Of a DNA stretch of 64,000 nt, positions 53,758-62,084 are shown one piece after another; the first letter of the stretch is position 1; each line of letters opens with the position of its first letter. The DNA is from SpSt-333 sp964371615. GTDB taxonomy: Bacteria > Bacteroidota > Ignavibacteria > UBA10030 > UBA8401. The stretch is taken from contig CAYJMS010000001.1 of NCBI GenBank assembly GCA_964371615.1, positions 558,001 to 622,000 on the forward strand, written 5' to 3'. Below the pieces are notes generated by a model. That model made no database searches, was not told the origin of the DNA, and saw nothing but the letters and a program-made list of their open reading frames with translations. The translations under genes were made by a program, and so were the position numbers.

Positions 53758-54885
53758 ATCCTATTCCTTCTCGTTCTTGCAGCCACTTTTTTTGTGTTGT
53801 TTCTCTTGTCGATCTGTGTTGTCGGACTGATTCTCTACAAGATCAAAATCGGCATCTCGGAAGACCGACGGGCGTATGCCGATGCAAAAGTGCGCATCCA
53901 CCTGAATCGGTATCTCTTCGCCGATCCGGTGACGGAGAAAGGAACTGAAACATCGGAAAGCCTCGATCCGCTCCTCACCCGGTTGTACAACGATCTCTTT
54001 GTTGGCTCCAAGATACGCATATCGCTCCGTCGGCGTTCGCTCAGACAGATTGCACTGCAACTGACCAGTGAAGTAATCGGCGAAACGCGCGTTCGACTCA
54101 CTATCCTGTTTGAGTATTTCGCGTTCGTCAATGAAACAATGGAAGCGATGTCCGATCGCCGCTGGTGGATCCGTGCGGAAGGATGCCGCGACGCGGGTTT
54201 GATGCGTTCCGAACGGGCATTGCCGTACCTGGAACGATGCCTGGATGATCCGAACGAAGATGTCCGTATCGAAGCAGCACAGTCGATGATCGATATTGCC
54301 GGGGTTGAGGCGCTCTCTGCGATTCTCATGCGATTGAAGGATCTTTCGCACTGGATGAAAACACGGATCTCCCGTTCCATTCTGGCGTTCGGCGGAGAAG
54401 CTGTTACGCATCTTGCCGTCGGTATCCGTTCGGAATATCCGAAAGTGCAGGGTTTCTGCATCGATCTGCTGGGGCAGATCGGCGATGTGTCGGCACTTTC
54501 CACGTTGTTGGAGTATATCAATTTCGAAGTGCCCGAAGTGCAACAAAAAAGTTTAATCGCGTTCGGCAGGATCGGAGACCGGCGGGCAGTGCCGATCATC
54601 CAGAAATTTATGCAGAGCGAGAATCGTGATGTGCGGTACGCTGCGGCAAAAGCGGCGGTGAACCTCTCGTCACCCAGCATTGCGTCGGATCTGCTCAACC
54701 AACTGCTGAAGGACGATCTGGACATCAAACTGGTCGCCGCAGAAGCGTTGTCCCGATCGGGAGAAACGGGAGTGAAAAGCCTGCTCTATGCCTGCCGATT
54801 TAACGACGAACGTGTCCGGTTGATCGCGCATCAATTCCTCCATGATCTCGGTGTTGCCATCCCGCAGGGAGAAGGAACGGCATGA
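53758..54885 (+). CDS. Membrane-anchored HEAT-repeat protein (probable ATC start)
   Basis: 375 residues if it starts at the ATC at 53758, 363 if at a GTG at 53794. AAGGAGA (53744-53750) lies eight bases before the ATC, and the ATC-initiated N-terminus is a full membrane helix (ILFLLVLAATFFVLFLLSIC). No in-frame ATG exists nearby. The rest has an N-terminal acidic/basic linker and five to six HEAT-like units from about residue 150, for example WWIRAEGCRDAGLMRSERALPYLERCLDDPNEDVRIEAA-type repeats, split here over several helices, and DRRAVPIIQKFMQS. It overlaps the glycosyltransferase ATG by four bases. Probably a scaffold in the inner membrane. Confidence 0.72.
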   Translation: MLFLLVLAATFFVLFLLSICVVGLILYKIKIGISEDRRAYADAKVRIHLNRYLFADPVTEKGTETSESLDPLLTRLYNDLFVGSKIRISLRRRSLRQIALQLTSEVIGETRVRLTILFEYFAFVNETMEAMSDRRWWIRAEGCRDAGLMRSERALPYLERCLDDPNEDVRIEAAQSMIDIAGVEALSAILMRLKDLSHWMKTRISRSILAFGGEAVTHLAVGIRSEYPKVQGFCIDLLGQIGDVSALSTLLEYINFEVPEVQQKSLIAFGRIGDRRAVPIIQKFMQSENRDVRYAAAKAAVNLSSPSIASDLLNQLLKDDLDIKLVAAEALSRSGETGVKSLLYACRFNDERVRLIAHQFLHDLGVAIPQGEGTA

Positions 54886-56315
54886 TGGAACTGTTGACAC
54901 GGCTGACATTTCATGTCTTCAATGCCTACTCGGTGTTCATTATCACCTACTTTATAATCGTTAATCTTTTTTATTTTTCGATGCTTGTAATATCATTTAA
55001 TGCCATCGTGTATTATCTGCGGCGGCATATGTTTGCGGATTATCGTGTGATCATGCAGTCCGAATTCTCTCCCGCAATTTCGATCATTGCTCCGGCATAT
55101 AACGAATCGTCCACCTGCATCGACAGCACCAATTCGCTCATGAAATTGAATTATCCCACCGCAGAGATCATTTTCGTGAACGACGGCAGTAAAGATGATA
55201 CGCTCCAGGTCATGATCCGCCATTATGCATTAGTGATAACGGGGCGGGCGTACTTTCCGATTATTCCGACACAGGAAGTGACGGGTATCTATGTCTCCAC
55301 AAAACCGGAATACAAAAATCTGGTGGTAATCGACAAGAAAAACGGCGGCAAGGCGGATGCATTGAATGTCGGTATCAATGTCTCTCGCTATCCGCTTATC
55401 TGCGCCATCGATGCGGATTCGATCCTGGAAGACGACGCGCTGCTGAAGGTCTCGAAACCGTTCCTCGACGATGATCGGGTGATTGCTGTCGGGGGAATCG
55501 TCCGCATAGCCAATGGGTGTACAATCGAACGGGGTAGAGTAATCGACGTCCGTCTCTCCGATAAACTCCTTCCGTCGTTTCAAGTGGTGGAGTATCTCCG
55601 TGCCTACCTATCAGGAAGAATGGGATGGGGTGCGATGAACGGATTGCTGATCATCTCCGGTGCGTTCGGCGTGTTCCGGAAGGAAATCGTTCTGGCGGTA
55701 GGGGGATATAAACACGATACGGTCGGCGAGGATATGGAATTGGTCGTACGTATGCACCGGTACTGCTGTGAACGAAAAATCGATCACCGCGTGGAATTTG
55801 TACCGGATCCGGTCTGCTGGACCGAGGCACCCGAATCGCTGAAGGTTCTTGGACGGCAACGGAACCGCTGGCATCGCGGATTACTGGATACGCTGCTGAT
55901 TCACCGAAAAATGCTTTTCAATCCGACGTACGGCGTGCTCGGATGGCTGGCATTCCCGTATTTTCTTTTTATTGAATTGCTCGGTCCGGTGCTGGAAGCG
56001 ATCGGATATATTGCCGTGATCACCGGATTCTTCCTGGGCATCATCAATATCCAGATGTTTATCCTCTTCTTTATTGTCTCGGTGATCTACGGCGTCATGT
56101 TCTCTGTCGGCGCCGTGGTATTGGAAGAGATCTCGTTCCGGCGGTATCCGCGCATGCAGGACCTGATCACCCTTCTTTTGCTGGGCATTGTCGAGAACTT
56201 TGGTTACCGGCAGATCACCGTCTGGTGGCGCGTGAAGGCATTCTGGGATTATTTCCGCGGTGTGAAATCGTGGGGTACGATGACACGTGTGGGATTTACA
56301 AAGGTGAAAGCGTAA
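54882..56315 (+). CDS. Membrane family 2 glycosyltransferase (PgaC/BcsA-like)
   Basis: 477 residues. A membrane helix opens (about 18-45), then a GT2 catalytic domain: APAYNES (70-76), VNDGSKDDT (99-107), GGKADALNVG, the DAD metal motif at 177-179, the GED (282-284) and the processive RQRNRW (325-330, with QxxRW). Three or four C-terminal helices form the translocation channel (about 350-470). Processive GT2 enzymes of this type make exopolysaccharides such as poly-N-acetylglucosamine. It is coupled to the HEAT gene and seven bases upstream of the LtaS-like gene. Confidence 0.9.
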   Translation: MMELLTRLTFHVFNAYSVFIITYFIIVNLFYFSMLVISFNAIVYYLRRHMFADYRVIMQSEFSPAISIIAPAYNESSTCIDSTNSLMKLNYPTAEIIFVNDGSKDDTLQVMIRHYALVITGRAYFPIIPTQEVTGIYVSTKPEYKNLVVIDKKNGGKADALNVGINVSRYPLICAIDADSILEDDALLKVSKPFLDDDRVIAVGGIVRIANGCTIERGRVIDVRLSDKLLPSFQVVEYLRAYLSGRMGWGAMNGLLIISGAFGVFRKEIVLAVGGYKHDTVGEDMELVVRMHRYCCERKIDHRVEFVPDPVCWTEAPESLKVLGRQRNRWHRGLLDTLLIHRKMLFNPTYGVLGWLAFPYFLFIELLGPVLEAIGYIAVITGFFLGIINIQMFILFFIVSVIYGVMFSVGAVVLEEISFRRYPRMQDLITLLLLGIVENFGYRQITVWWRVKAFWDYFRGVKSWGTMTRVGFTKVKA

Positions 56316-56322
56316 AGCACGT

Positions 56323-58782
56323 ATGAATATATTCAAATCATTTCATCGATACATACTTTACCACGCACAACCATTCGTTTGGATGAATATCCTGGCTTTG
56401 GTGATTCTATTCGGAATCAGATGTCTTGAGATTGGTCTCGTACTGTCGTTGCATGCAGACATTGAAATCAGCGTTGGGATGATTATTCCAATGCTCGTCT
56501 ATGATGCGCTTTTCTTCCTCGTGTATGTTGCGATCACTGCGCCGGTGTATCTGATTCTTCAACACGTCGGTCAGAAAATAGCGATAACAGTTCAGATGGT
56601 GCTGCTATCATTCTTGGTGCTGACCTCGCTTGGCGTTTCGCTGTACTTTACAACAGGGATGATTCCGTTGAGCGTCGATCTTTTCGGATATTCTTTGGCA
56701 GACATCCACGAGACCGTTGTCACATCGGGTGGAACCGGGATAGGAACAATACTTTCAATCATTGGTGTGGCCATGCTCATCGGGGCGATTCCTATTGTTA
56801 GCAAAAATCTTCCGACGCCGCGCTGGTTGGTGACGCTCTTTTTCGGCGCAGTCCTCGCTTCGATTCCGTTGGCGATCGTCGTCCCGAAAGATTCCTCCGA
56901 TTTTACCACGGAGACGGAGTATTTTTTCGTACGAAACAAAGCGGAATATTTTTTCGCGAAAACCATCGTCTATGCGTATGATACGATGCTTCGATCTGAT
57001 AAATCGTTTGCCGTTGAATATCCTTTTCTGCGGAAATACGAGCGGAACGATGTACTCGGCCCATCTTTTACGATCGGAAAAACCCCGCCAAACCTCGTCT
57101 TTATCATCGTTGAAGGGCTGGGATCATCGTTTCTCAACGGCAATTATTACAGCGGATTTATGCCGTATCTCGATTCGTTGTCGAACCATGGTCTGTATTG
57201 GGAGAATTTTCTCAGTACATCGGGTCGTACGTTCGGTGTTCTACCGTCGCTGTTAGGATCGTTGCCGTACGGTGAAAAAGGATTCATGGAATTGGGAACC
57301 GACATGCCCGACCATGAGACAATTATTTCTCTGCTGAAAAAAAATGGATATTACACCACATTTTATTACGGCGGGAAATCGGGATTCGACAATCAAGACC
57401 TCTTTCTGAAATACCAAAAGATCGACAAGATCGTCGATGATCAGTCCTTTCCGGCGTCGTATGAAAAAGAAGAGGCTGCTGAAAACGGATTCTCATGGGG
57501 TTATGCTGACAGAGATGTATTCAGGCGATCGATTGAAATTATTTCAGAAACCGACCGGGCTCCCCGCCTGGATATCTATCTCACGTTATCGACGCACGAA
57601 CCGTTCATTCCACCGCAAAAAGAATTGTATGTAAATCGTTTCAGAGAGCGGTTAGAGTCGTTTGGTATTGATCTCGAAAAGAAAAAAATATTGGGACGGT
57701 ATGAGAACATATTTGCCACTCTCCTGTACGCAGACGATGCGATCCGTTACTTCATTTCAGAATATCAGAAGCGTGCTGATTATTCCAACACGATATTTTG
57801 CATCACGGGTGATCACCGCCTTATCCCCGTTCCCATGGGAACGAAGATCGATCGGTACCGTGTACCGTTCATTATCTATTCACCGATGGTGAAAAAGGCG
57901 AAAAGAATCTCTTCTGTCTCGACACATTCCGACGTCGTTCCTTCACTCACTTCATTTCTTGAAAAATATTATTCACTGAGAATGCCTAAATTTGTCCACT
58001 GGATCGGCGATGGAATGGATACGTCAACTGCGTTCCGGAACATCCACTCGCAGGCGCTCATGCACAGTAAGAATGAACTGACGGATTATCTTGACGGTAA
58101 ATATTTTTATTCCGACGGGAAGATGTTTGCGTTGAAAGAAGGACTTGATCTCGAAGAGATCCAGAATATGGCTTTGCAGGATTCAATTGAAATCAAATTG
58201 ATGAAATTTAGGAAAATGAATGACTATGTTTGCCGTTATAACAAGTTATACCCTTATCGTCATGAAGTAAAATTGATAACGGAAACGATAGATTACGATG
58301 CGGTCTACCGCACGCTGAGTATTGATCAATTGGTTTCAGACGTGCAGCTGACGATAGCCCAGGAATACGCTTTTAGGGGAAAATTTATCGAAGCGCGCGC
58401 CATTTGCCTCAAATTGCTTTCGATCAATCCAAATTATCATGATGTCCGGACTCTCCTTGGAAGGACATATTCATGGGATCACAGCTATGATGCCGCACGG
58501 GAGATTTTCAATGAGGTGCAATTCCGGGATCCGAAATATGCGGATGCGTACTACGCACAGGCGCAGGTGGAATACTGGATGTTTGATTCGGAGAAAGCTC
58601 TTGCCTCCATAAACAAAGCGCTGGATATCGACAGTATGTCCGTCGAACCCCGTGTTTTAAAGTCGAAAATTCTTCTGTCGTTGAACAAGGGAGCGGATGC
58701 CCGCATTGAGATCGAGCGGGCATTATCGATCGATCCGTCGTTTCAGGATGCGGTTGAATTTAAAATAGAGTTGTCCAATTAA
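56323..58782 (+). CDS. LtaS-like alkaline-phosphatase-superfamily membrane transferase with C-terminal TPRs
   Basis: 819 residues. Four or five N-terminal membrane helices (to about residue 195) are followed by an extracytoplasmic sulfatase/LtaS-like domain. The expected metal and nucleophile residues are E264 (VFIIVEGLG), T303 (TSGRTFGVLPS), H425 (STHEPF) and D497/H498 (TGDHRLIP). Such enzymes move phosphoglycerol or phosphoethanolamine from lipids to a polymer on the outer side of the inner membrane. From about residue 690 there is a TPR tail (YHDVRTLLGRTYSWDHSYD), similar to the start of the next gene. It sits directly after the glycosyltransferase. Confidence 0.85.
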   Translation: MNIFKSFHRYILYHAQPFVWMNILALVILFGIRCLEIGLVLSLHADIEISVGMIIPMLVYDALFFLVYVAITAPVYLILQHVGQKIAITVQMVLLSFLVLTSLGVSLYFTTGMIPLSVDLFGYSLADIHETVVTSGGTGIGTILSIIGVAMLIGAIPIVSKNLPTPRWLVTLFFGAVLASIPLAIVVPKDSSDFTTETEYFFVRNKAEYFFAKTIVYAYDTMLRSDKSFAVEYPFLRKYERNDVLGPSFTIGKTPPNLVFIIVEGLGSSFLNGNYYSGFMPYLDSLSNHGLYWENFLSTSGRTFGVLPSLLGSLPYGEKGFMELGTDMPDHETIISLLKKNGYYTTFYYGGKSGFDNQDLFLKYQKIDKIVDDQSFPASYEKEEAAENGFSWGYADRDVFRRSIEIISETDRAPRLDIYLTLSTHEPFIPPQKELYVNRFRERLESFGIDLEKKKILGRYENIFATLLYADDAIRYFISEYQKRADYSNTIFCITGDHRLIPVPMGTKIDRYRVPFIIYSPMVKKAKRISSVSTHSDVVPSLTSFLEKYYSLRMPKFVHWIGDGMDTSTAFRNIHSQALMHSKNELTDYLDGKYFYSDGKMFALKEGLDLEEIQNMALQDSIEIKLMKFRKMNDYVCRYNKLYPYRHEVKLITETIDYDAVYRTLSIDQLVSDVQLTIAQEYAFRGKFIEARAICLKLLSINPNYHDVRTLLGRTYSWDHSYDAAREIFNEVQFRDPKYADAYYAQAQVEYWMFDSEKALASINKALDIDSMSVEPRVLKSKILLSLNKGADARIEIERALSIDPSFQDAVEFKIELSN

Positions 58783-58792
58783 AAGGCTGCGT

Positions 58793-60046
58793 ATGAAAAT
58801 AGATCATTTTCTCATCCTATGTTTTCTCTGTCCGTTTGTATTTGCGCAATCGCAATATAATGAATTGAGCAGCGACGAACTTTTTACTCTCGCACGAGAG
58901 AAAGCATTCAACGGCCAGCGGGAAACTGCCCGTGAACTCCTGAAGATTGCATTGATCAAGAGTCCGATGTATTCCGATGTCAGATTATTCCTGGCCAGAA
59001 CGTATGCATGGGACGGAATACGGGACAGTGCCAGATTCGAATTGGGCATCGTCCTACAGGCAAAACCGAACGATACGGAAGCCATAATGTTCGGCATCGA
59101 TCTCGAATTGTGGGACGACAAACCCGGTGATGCGTTAACGATTTGCAATAATGCGCTCCGCAAATTTCCGAATAATGAAGAATTGCTTCTCCGGAAGGCA
59201 AAGATTCTTCGGGAATTGGACAGAGACGGTGAAGCGTTGATTACGTTGTCGATTCTGGAGGATATTAATCCATCAAATCCTGAAGTGCCGAAGGTGCGTG
59301 AATCGATAAAGTCAACATACATCATGCAGGGAGTGAGTGTCAATGAAACATATGACTGGTATTCGAAAGTGTTCGATCCTACTCACCTTGCATATCTCCA
59401 ATACAATCGCTCCACCTATTTCGGTTCTATAATTGCCCGCATCAATTATAGAAACAGAGGCGGAAAAGGAGGGGCGCAGATGGAGATCGACGTTTATCCT
59501 CGTATCATCAGCGGTATATATGCATATGCCAGTTATGGCTTTGCCGGATCATCGTCATCCTTGTTTCCGGCTCATCGGGCTGGTTTGGAGGCGTTCTTTA
59601 AGCTTCCCTCCAGTTTTGAAGGATCGTTTGGTGCCCGGTATATGAATTTTGGCCCCGGAAGCGATGTCACGATCTATACCGGTTCTCTCGGTTACTATTA
59701 TAAGGATTATTGGTTTTCTCTCCGTCCCTATGTTACGCCCAGCGATATCAGTTTCTCCCGCTCATTGAGTTTTTCCATTCGGTACTATTATGACGGTATA
59801 GCGGAAGAATATTTTTCCGGTAAATTCGGCGCCGGTTTTTCTCCGGATGAACGGAATTATGATCCCGCTAACGAAAGTGTATATTTATTAAAGGCGCAAT
59901 CTGCAGGGATTGGATGGCAGAAACCGATTGGATTGTATTCACTGCTGAACGTAAATCTGGACTATACGAATCAGGAGTTGTCTTTCAGTCCGGGAGAGTA
60001 CGTTCGAGTGTATTCTTGCTCCGTCGGATATCGATTTAAATTTTAA
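58793..60046 (+). CDS. TPR plus YaiO-type outer-membrane beta-barrel protein
   Basis: 417 residues with signal peptide (FLILCFLCPFVFAQ). The N-terminal 150 residues are TPR (YSDVRLFLARTYAWDG, DDKPGDALTICNNALRK); the rest is a beta-barrel with many aromatic and Gly strands, ending in GYRFKF, like the YaiO family. YaiO barrels are predicted to export polysaccharide. It follows the LtaS-like gene by 10 bases, and its TPR motif repeats that gene's tail. It could be the outer-membrane pore for a polymer made by the GT2 enzyme. Confidence 0.83.
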   Translation: MKIDHFLILCFLCPFVFAQSQYNELSSDELFTLAREKAFNGQRETARELLKIALIKSPMYSDVRLFLARTYAWDGIRDSARFELGIVLQAKPNDTEAIMFGIDLELWDDKPGDALTICNNALRKFPNNEELLLRKAKILRELDRDGEALITLSILEDINPSNPEVPKVRESIKSTYIMQGVSVNETYDWYSKVFDPTHLAYLQYNRSTYFGSIIARINYRNRGGKGGAQMEIDVYPRIISGIYAYASYGFAGSSSSLFPAHRAGLEAFFKLPSSFEGSFGARYMNFGPGSDVTIYTGSLGYYYKDYWFSLRPYVTPSDISFSRSLSFSIRYYYDGIAEEYFSGKFGAGFSPDERNYDPANESVYLLKAQSAGIGWQKPIGLYSLLNVNLDYTNQELSFSPGEYVRVYSCSVGYRFKF

Positions 60047-60061
60047 TTACAGACCACCGTC

Positions 60062-60859
60062 GTGGACACACTGAATCTGACACCCATCGGTATCATCCAT
60101 ACGCCGTACAAGGACAAATACCATGCACCGCGACAGCCGGGACTGGATAAAAAATCTGTCATCGGCACAATAGAGCTGTTTCCGGATAAGAACTTCGATC
60201 AGGCGCTGGAGTTTCTGGAGGGTTTCGAACGCATCTGGATCATCTATTGGTTCGATAAGAATACCGATTGGAAACCAAAAGTACTCCCGCCCCGCAGCGG
60301 CAGGACCAAGAGGGGTGTCTTTGCCACTCGATCACCCCATCGCCCGAACCCGATCGGGCTTTCGACGTGTAAATTAATCGATGTGAAGGGGAGAATCATC
60401 CGGGTTGAGAATCCTGATATGCTCGACGGAACGCCGATTCTCGACATCAAACCGTACATCCCGTATGCCGAAGCATTTCCCGATGCGGAAGCCGGATGGC
60501 TGGATGAATTAGAACAGGGGGGAGAGAAACAGTACGTGGTTTCAGTTTCGCCTCTTGCAATGGAACAGTCTCAATGGTTAGAGGAGAATTGTAACATTAG
60601 AATTATGGAGCGTATCGTTGATGTTTTGTCGTTTGATCCGCTTCCGCATTCCTACCGCAGGATCATGAAACACGGAAACGAATTTGTCATCGCCGTTAAA
60701 TCCTGGCGAGCGTTCTTTTCGATTGAGGGGAATACCGTCTCGGTCCTGAATCTCCAAAGCGGATATCCGCCGGAAGTGATCCGTTCGCTCGATCCGGCAG
60801 TCGAATCGCTCCACAATCAACAGGCACATATCGCATTCCACGAGCGGTGGATGAAATGA
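60062..60859 (+). CDS. trmO: tRNA (adenine-N6)-methyltransferase TrmO-like
   Basis: 265 residues, starting at a GTG (60062) 15 bases after the barrel gene. The N-terminal TrmO/TsaA domain has PIGIIHTPYKDKYHAPRQPG, GFERIWIIYWFD, RGVFATRSPHRPNPIGLS and TPILDIKPYIPYAEA (adjoining pieces), the standard SAM-binding signatures. E. coli TrmO methylates N6-threonylcarbamoyladenosine at position 37 of tRNA-Thr. The C-terminal 100 residues are an additional alpha/beta part typical of longer TrmO forms. Why it sits inside an envelope cluster is not clear; perhaps simple operon capture. Confidence 0.88.
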   Translation: MDTLNLTPIGIIHTPYKDKYHAPRQPGLDKKSVIGTIELFPDKNFDQALEFLEGFERIWIIYWFDKNTDWKPKVLPPRSGRTKRGVFATRSPHRPNPIGLSTCKLIDVKGRIIRVENPDMLDGTPILDIKPYIPYAEAFPDAEAGWLDELEQGGEKQYVVSVSPLAMEQSQWLEENCNIRIMERIVDVLSFDPLPHSYRRIMKHGNEFVIAVKSWRAFFSIEGNTVSVLNLQSGYPPEVIRSLDPAVESLHNQQAHIAFHERWMK

Positions 60860-61725
60860 ATATGAAATTATTGTTGTATCATCGCAGGCAACGTAAGAGT
60901 GTATCGTTTCGTGCCGCAATTTTTCAATGTTCATTATTTATATTTTTCATCATTCAATCCCTTCCGGCACAAAGCATCACCGGTATTACACTTTTCCCGG
61001 ACGAAGAATTTATTCGATCGTTCTCTGCGGACGCTCGCGCACACAGAATGAGTGTGGAAAATATCCTTTTTTCTAAAGATCTTCGCGCATCAATGGGTGC
61101 GAAAATCCCGGTATTTGGAATTAATCTTGACGGAACGACCGCACAGACAAGTCTTGGCGCATCTGTCCACTTCGAGTTACATCCGGTGGGGCAGGCACAG
61201 ATCGTTTCTAACGACTATTATATAGACTTCCTGATCCTGGATGTATTATTGATGAAAGGCCATTTTGCACGATTTGTCATGGGACACACCAGTCACCACT
61301 TGAGCGATAATTGGTATGAACGACTGCAATTTTCGACTTCGGTCAGATACTCCCGTGATTATGTAAAAGTATTCTATATTTATGATTGCGACCGAGCAAG
61401 TCAGTACTATCTTGGGGTGGATTATGCGTATATTTTTACAATCGGTCAAAAGATCGCCAAGCCCTGGACTTTCCAGGCAGGTGGAGAGATTGAACTGGCG
61501 AAGATTTATGATTCAATCCGGCTCTATGGGGCAGCAGACAGTAAAATTCGTCAGGAATCGCAATTTGCCGCCACAACCACGGTGCAGATCGGTGCGAAAA
61601 TGCCGATGCGGCAATTTCAGTCCATTCGGCTGGCGTATCAATACCGGTTTGGATTGGATGAACGAGGCCAATTCTTTCCGCAGCATCGGCGTCTTCATAC
61701 TATCGGTCTCTATATAAATGTTTAG
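60856..61725 (+). CDS. Putative outer-membrane protein (DUF1207-like)
   Basis: About 289 residues; the ATG at 60856 overlaps the trmO stop in ATGA, and a second ATG lies at 60862. A signal anchor region (LFIFFIIQSLPAQS, about residues 30-43) precedes a beta-rich body. Features are ASMGAKIPVFGINLDG, FVMGHTSHHLSDNWYER (the HLSDNW stretch resembles DUF1207) and RLAYQYRFGLDERGQF. It ends in GLYINV. It appears to be a barrel-like outer-membrane protein. The family call is tentative. Confidence 0.6.
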   Translation: MNMKLLLYHRRQRKSVSFRAAIFQCSLFIFFIIQSLPAQSITGITLFPDEEFIRSFSADARAHRMSVENILFSKDLRASMGAKIPVFGINLDGTTAQTSLGASVHFELHPVGQAQIVSNDYYIDFLILDVLLMKGHFARFVMGHTSHHLSDNWYERLQFSTSVRYSRDYVKVFYIYDCDRASQYYLGVDYAYIFTIGQKIAKPWTFQAGGEIELAKIYDSIRLYGAADSKIRQESQFAATTTVQIGAKMPMRQFQSIRLAYQYRFGLDERGQFFPQHRRLHTIGLYINV

Positions 61726-61730
61726 AACCT

Positions 61731-61894
61731 ATCTCAAAAATAGAAGGTCATTGCGAGGGATCCCGACGACCTGTCCGCTGCGCTATTTAGCGGAAGTCGG
61801 GAGACCGAAGCAATCTTCTAAACTATAATAATAAAAACGTGATTGCTTCGACAAAAAACGTCTCGCAATGACATTGATTTAGGATTTTTGAGAT
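61731..61894. repeat. MITE-like palindromic element with 11-bp terminal inverted repeats
   Basis: 164 bases flanked by ATCTCAAAAAT (61731-61741) and its exact complement ATTTTTGAGAT (61884-61894). Nested inside are GTCATTGCGAG (61747-61757) with CTCGCAATGAC (61862-61872), and CGAAGCAATC (61806-61815) with GATTGCTTCG (61841-61850). The GTCATTGCGAG and GAAGCAATC boxes are common in intergenic repeats of many environmental bacteria. No ORF of note is inside. Confidence 0.8.
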
Positions 61895-61931
61895 GGCTTC
61901 TATTATTGTCTTCGTGAAGATAGTGTAATTT

Positions 61932-62002
61932 GTCACCCCGAGCGCCCGCCAAAATACATGGCGGGCAAACAGTCGATCGATGATCCCGTAGGGAGGAGTG
62001 AC
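61932..62002. repeat. REP-like palindromic repeat before the GH20 gene
   Basis: It begins GTCACCCCGAGCG, has an internal GCCCGCC/GGCGGGC stem (61944-61950 and 61960-61966), and ends GGAGTGAC. The same opening and closing boxes occur at 47677-47765. It lies 82 bases before the hexosaminidase ATG. With the 61731-61894 element it accounts for most of the 359-base gap between 61725 and 62085; the remaining 62003-62084 shows no clear feature. Confidence 0.7.
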
Positions 62003-62084
62003 AAGGAGTGTAAAGTTCTTGAGAAAGAGCGAATTATTCTGAATATTTTTACCATCATCCATTTACCAACAACCCCCTGACATT

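Noticed and set aside
53835..54728. 297-residue minus-strand ORF
   Set aside because: Antisense to the HEAT-repeat gene, Ser/Arg-rich, no family features.
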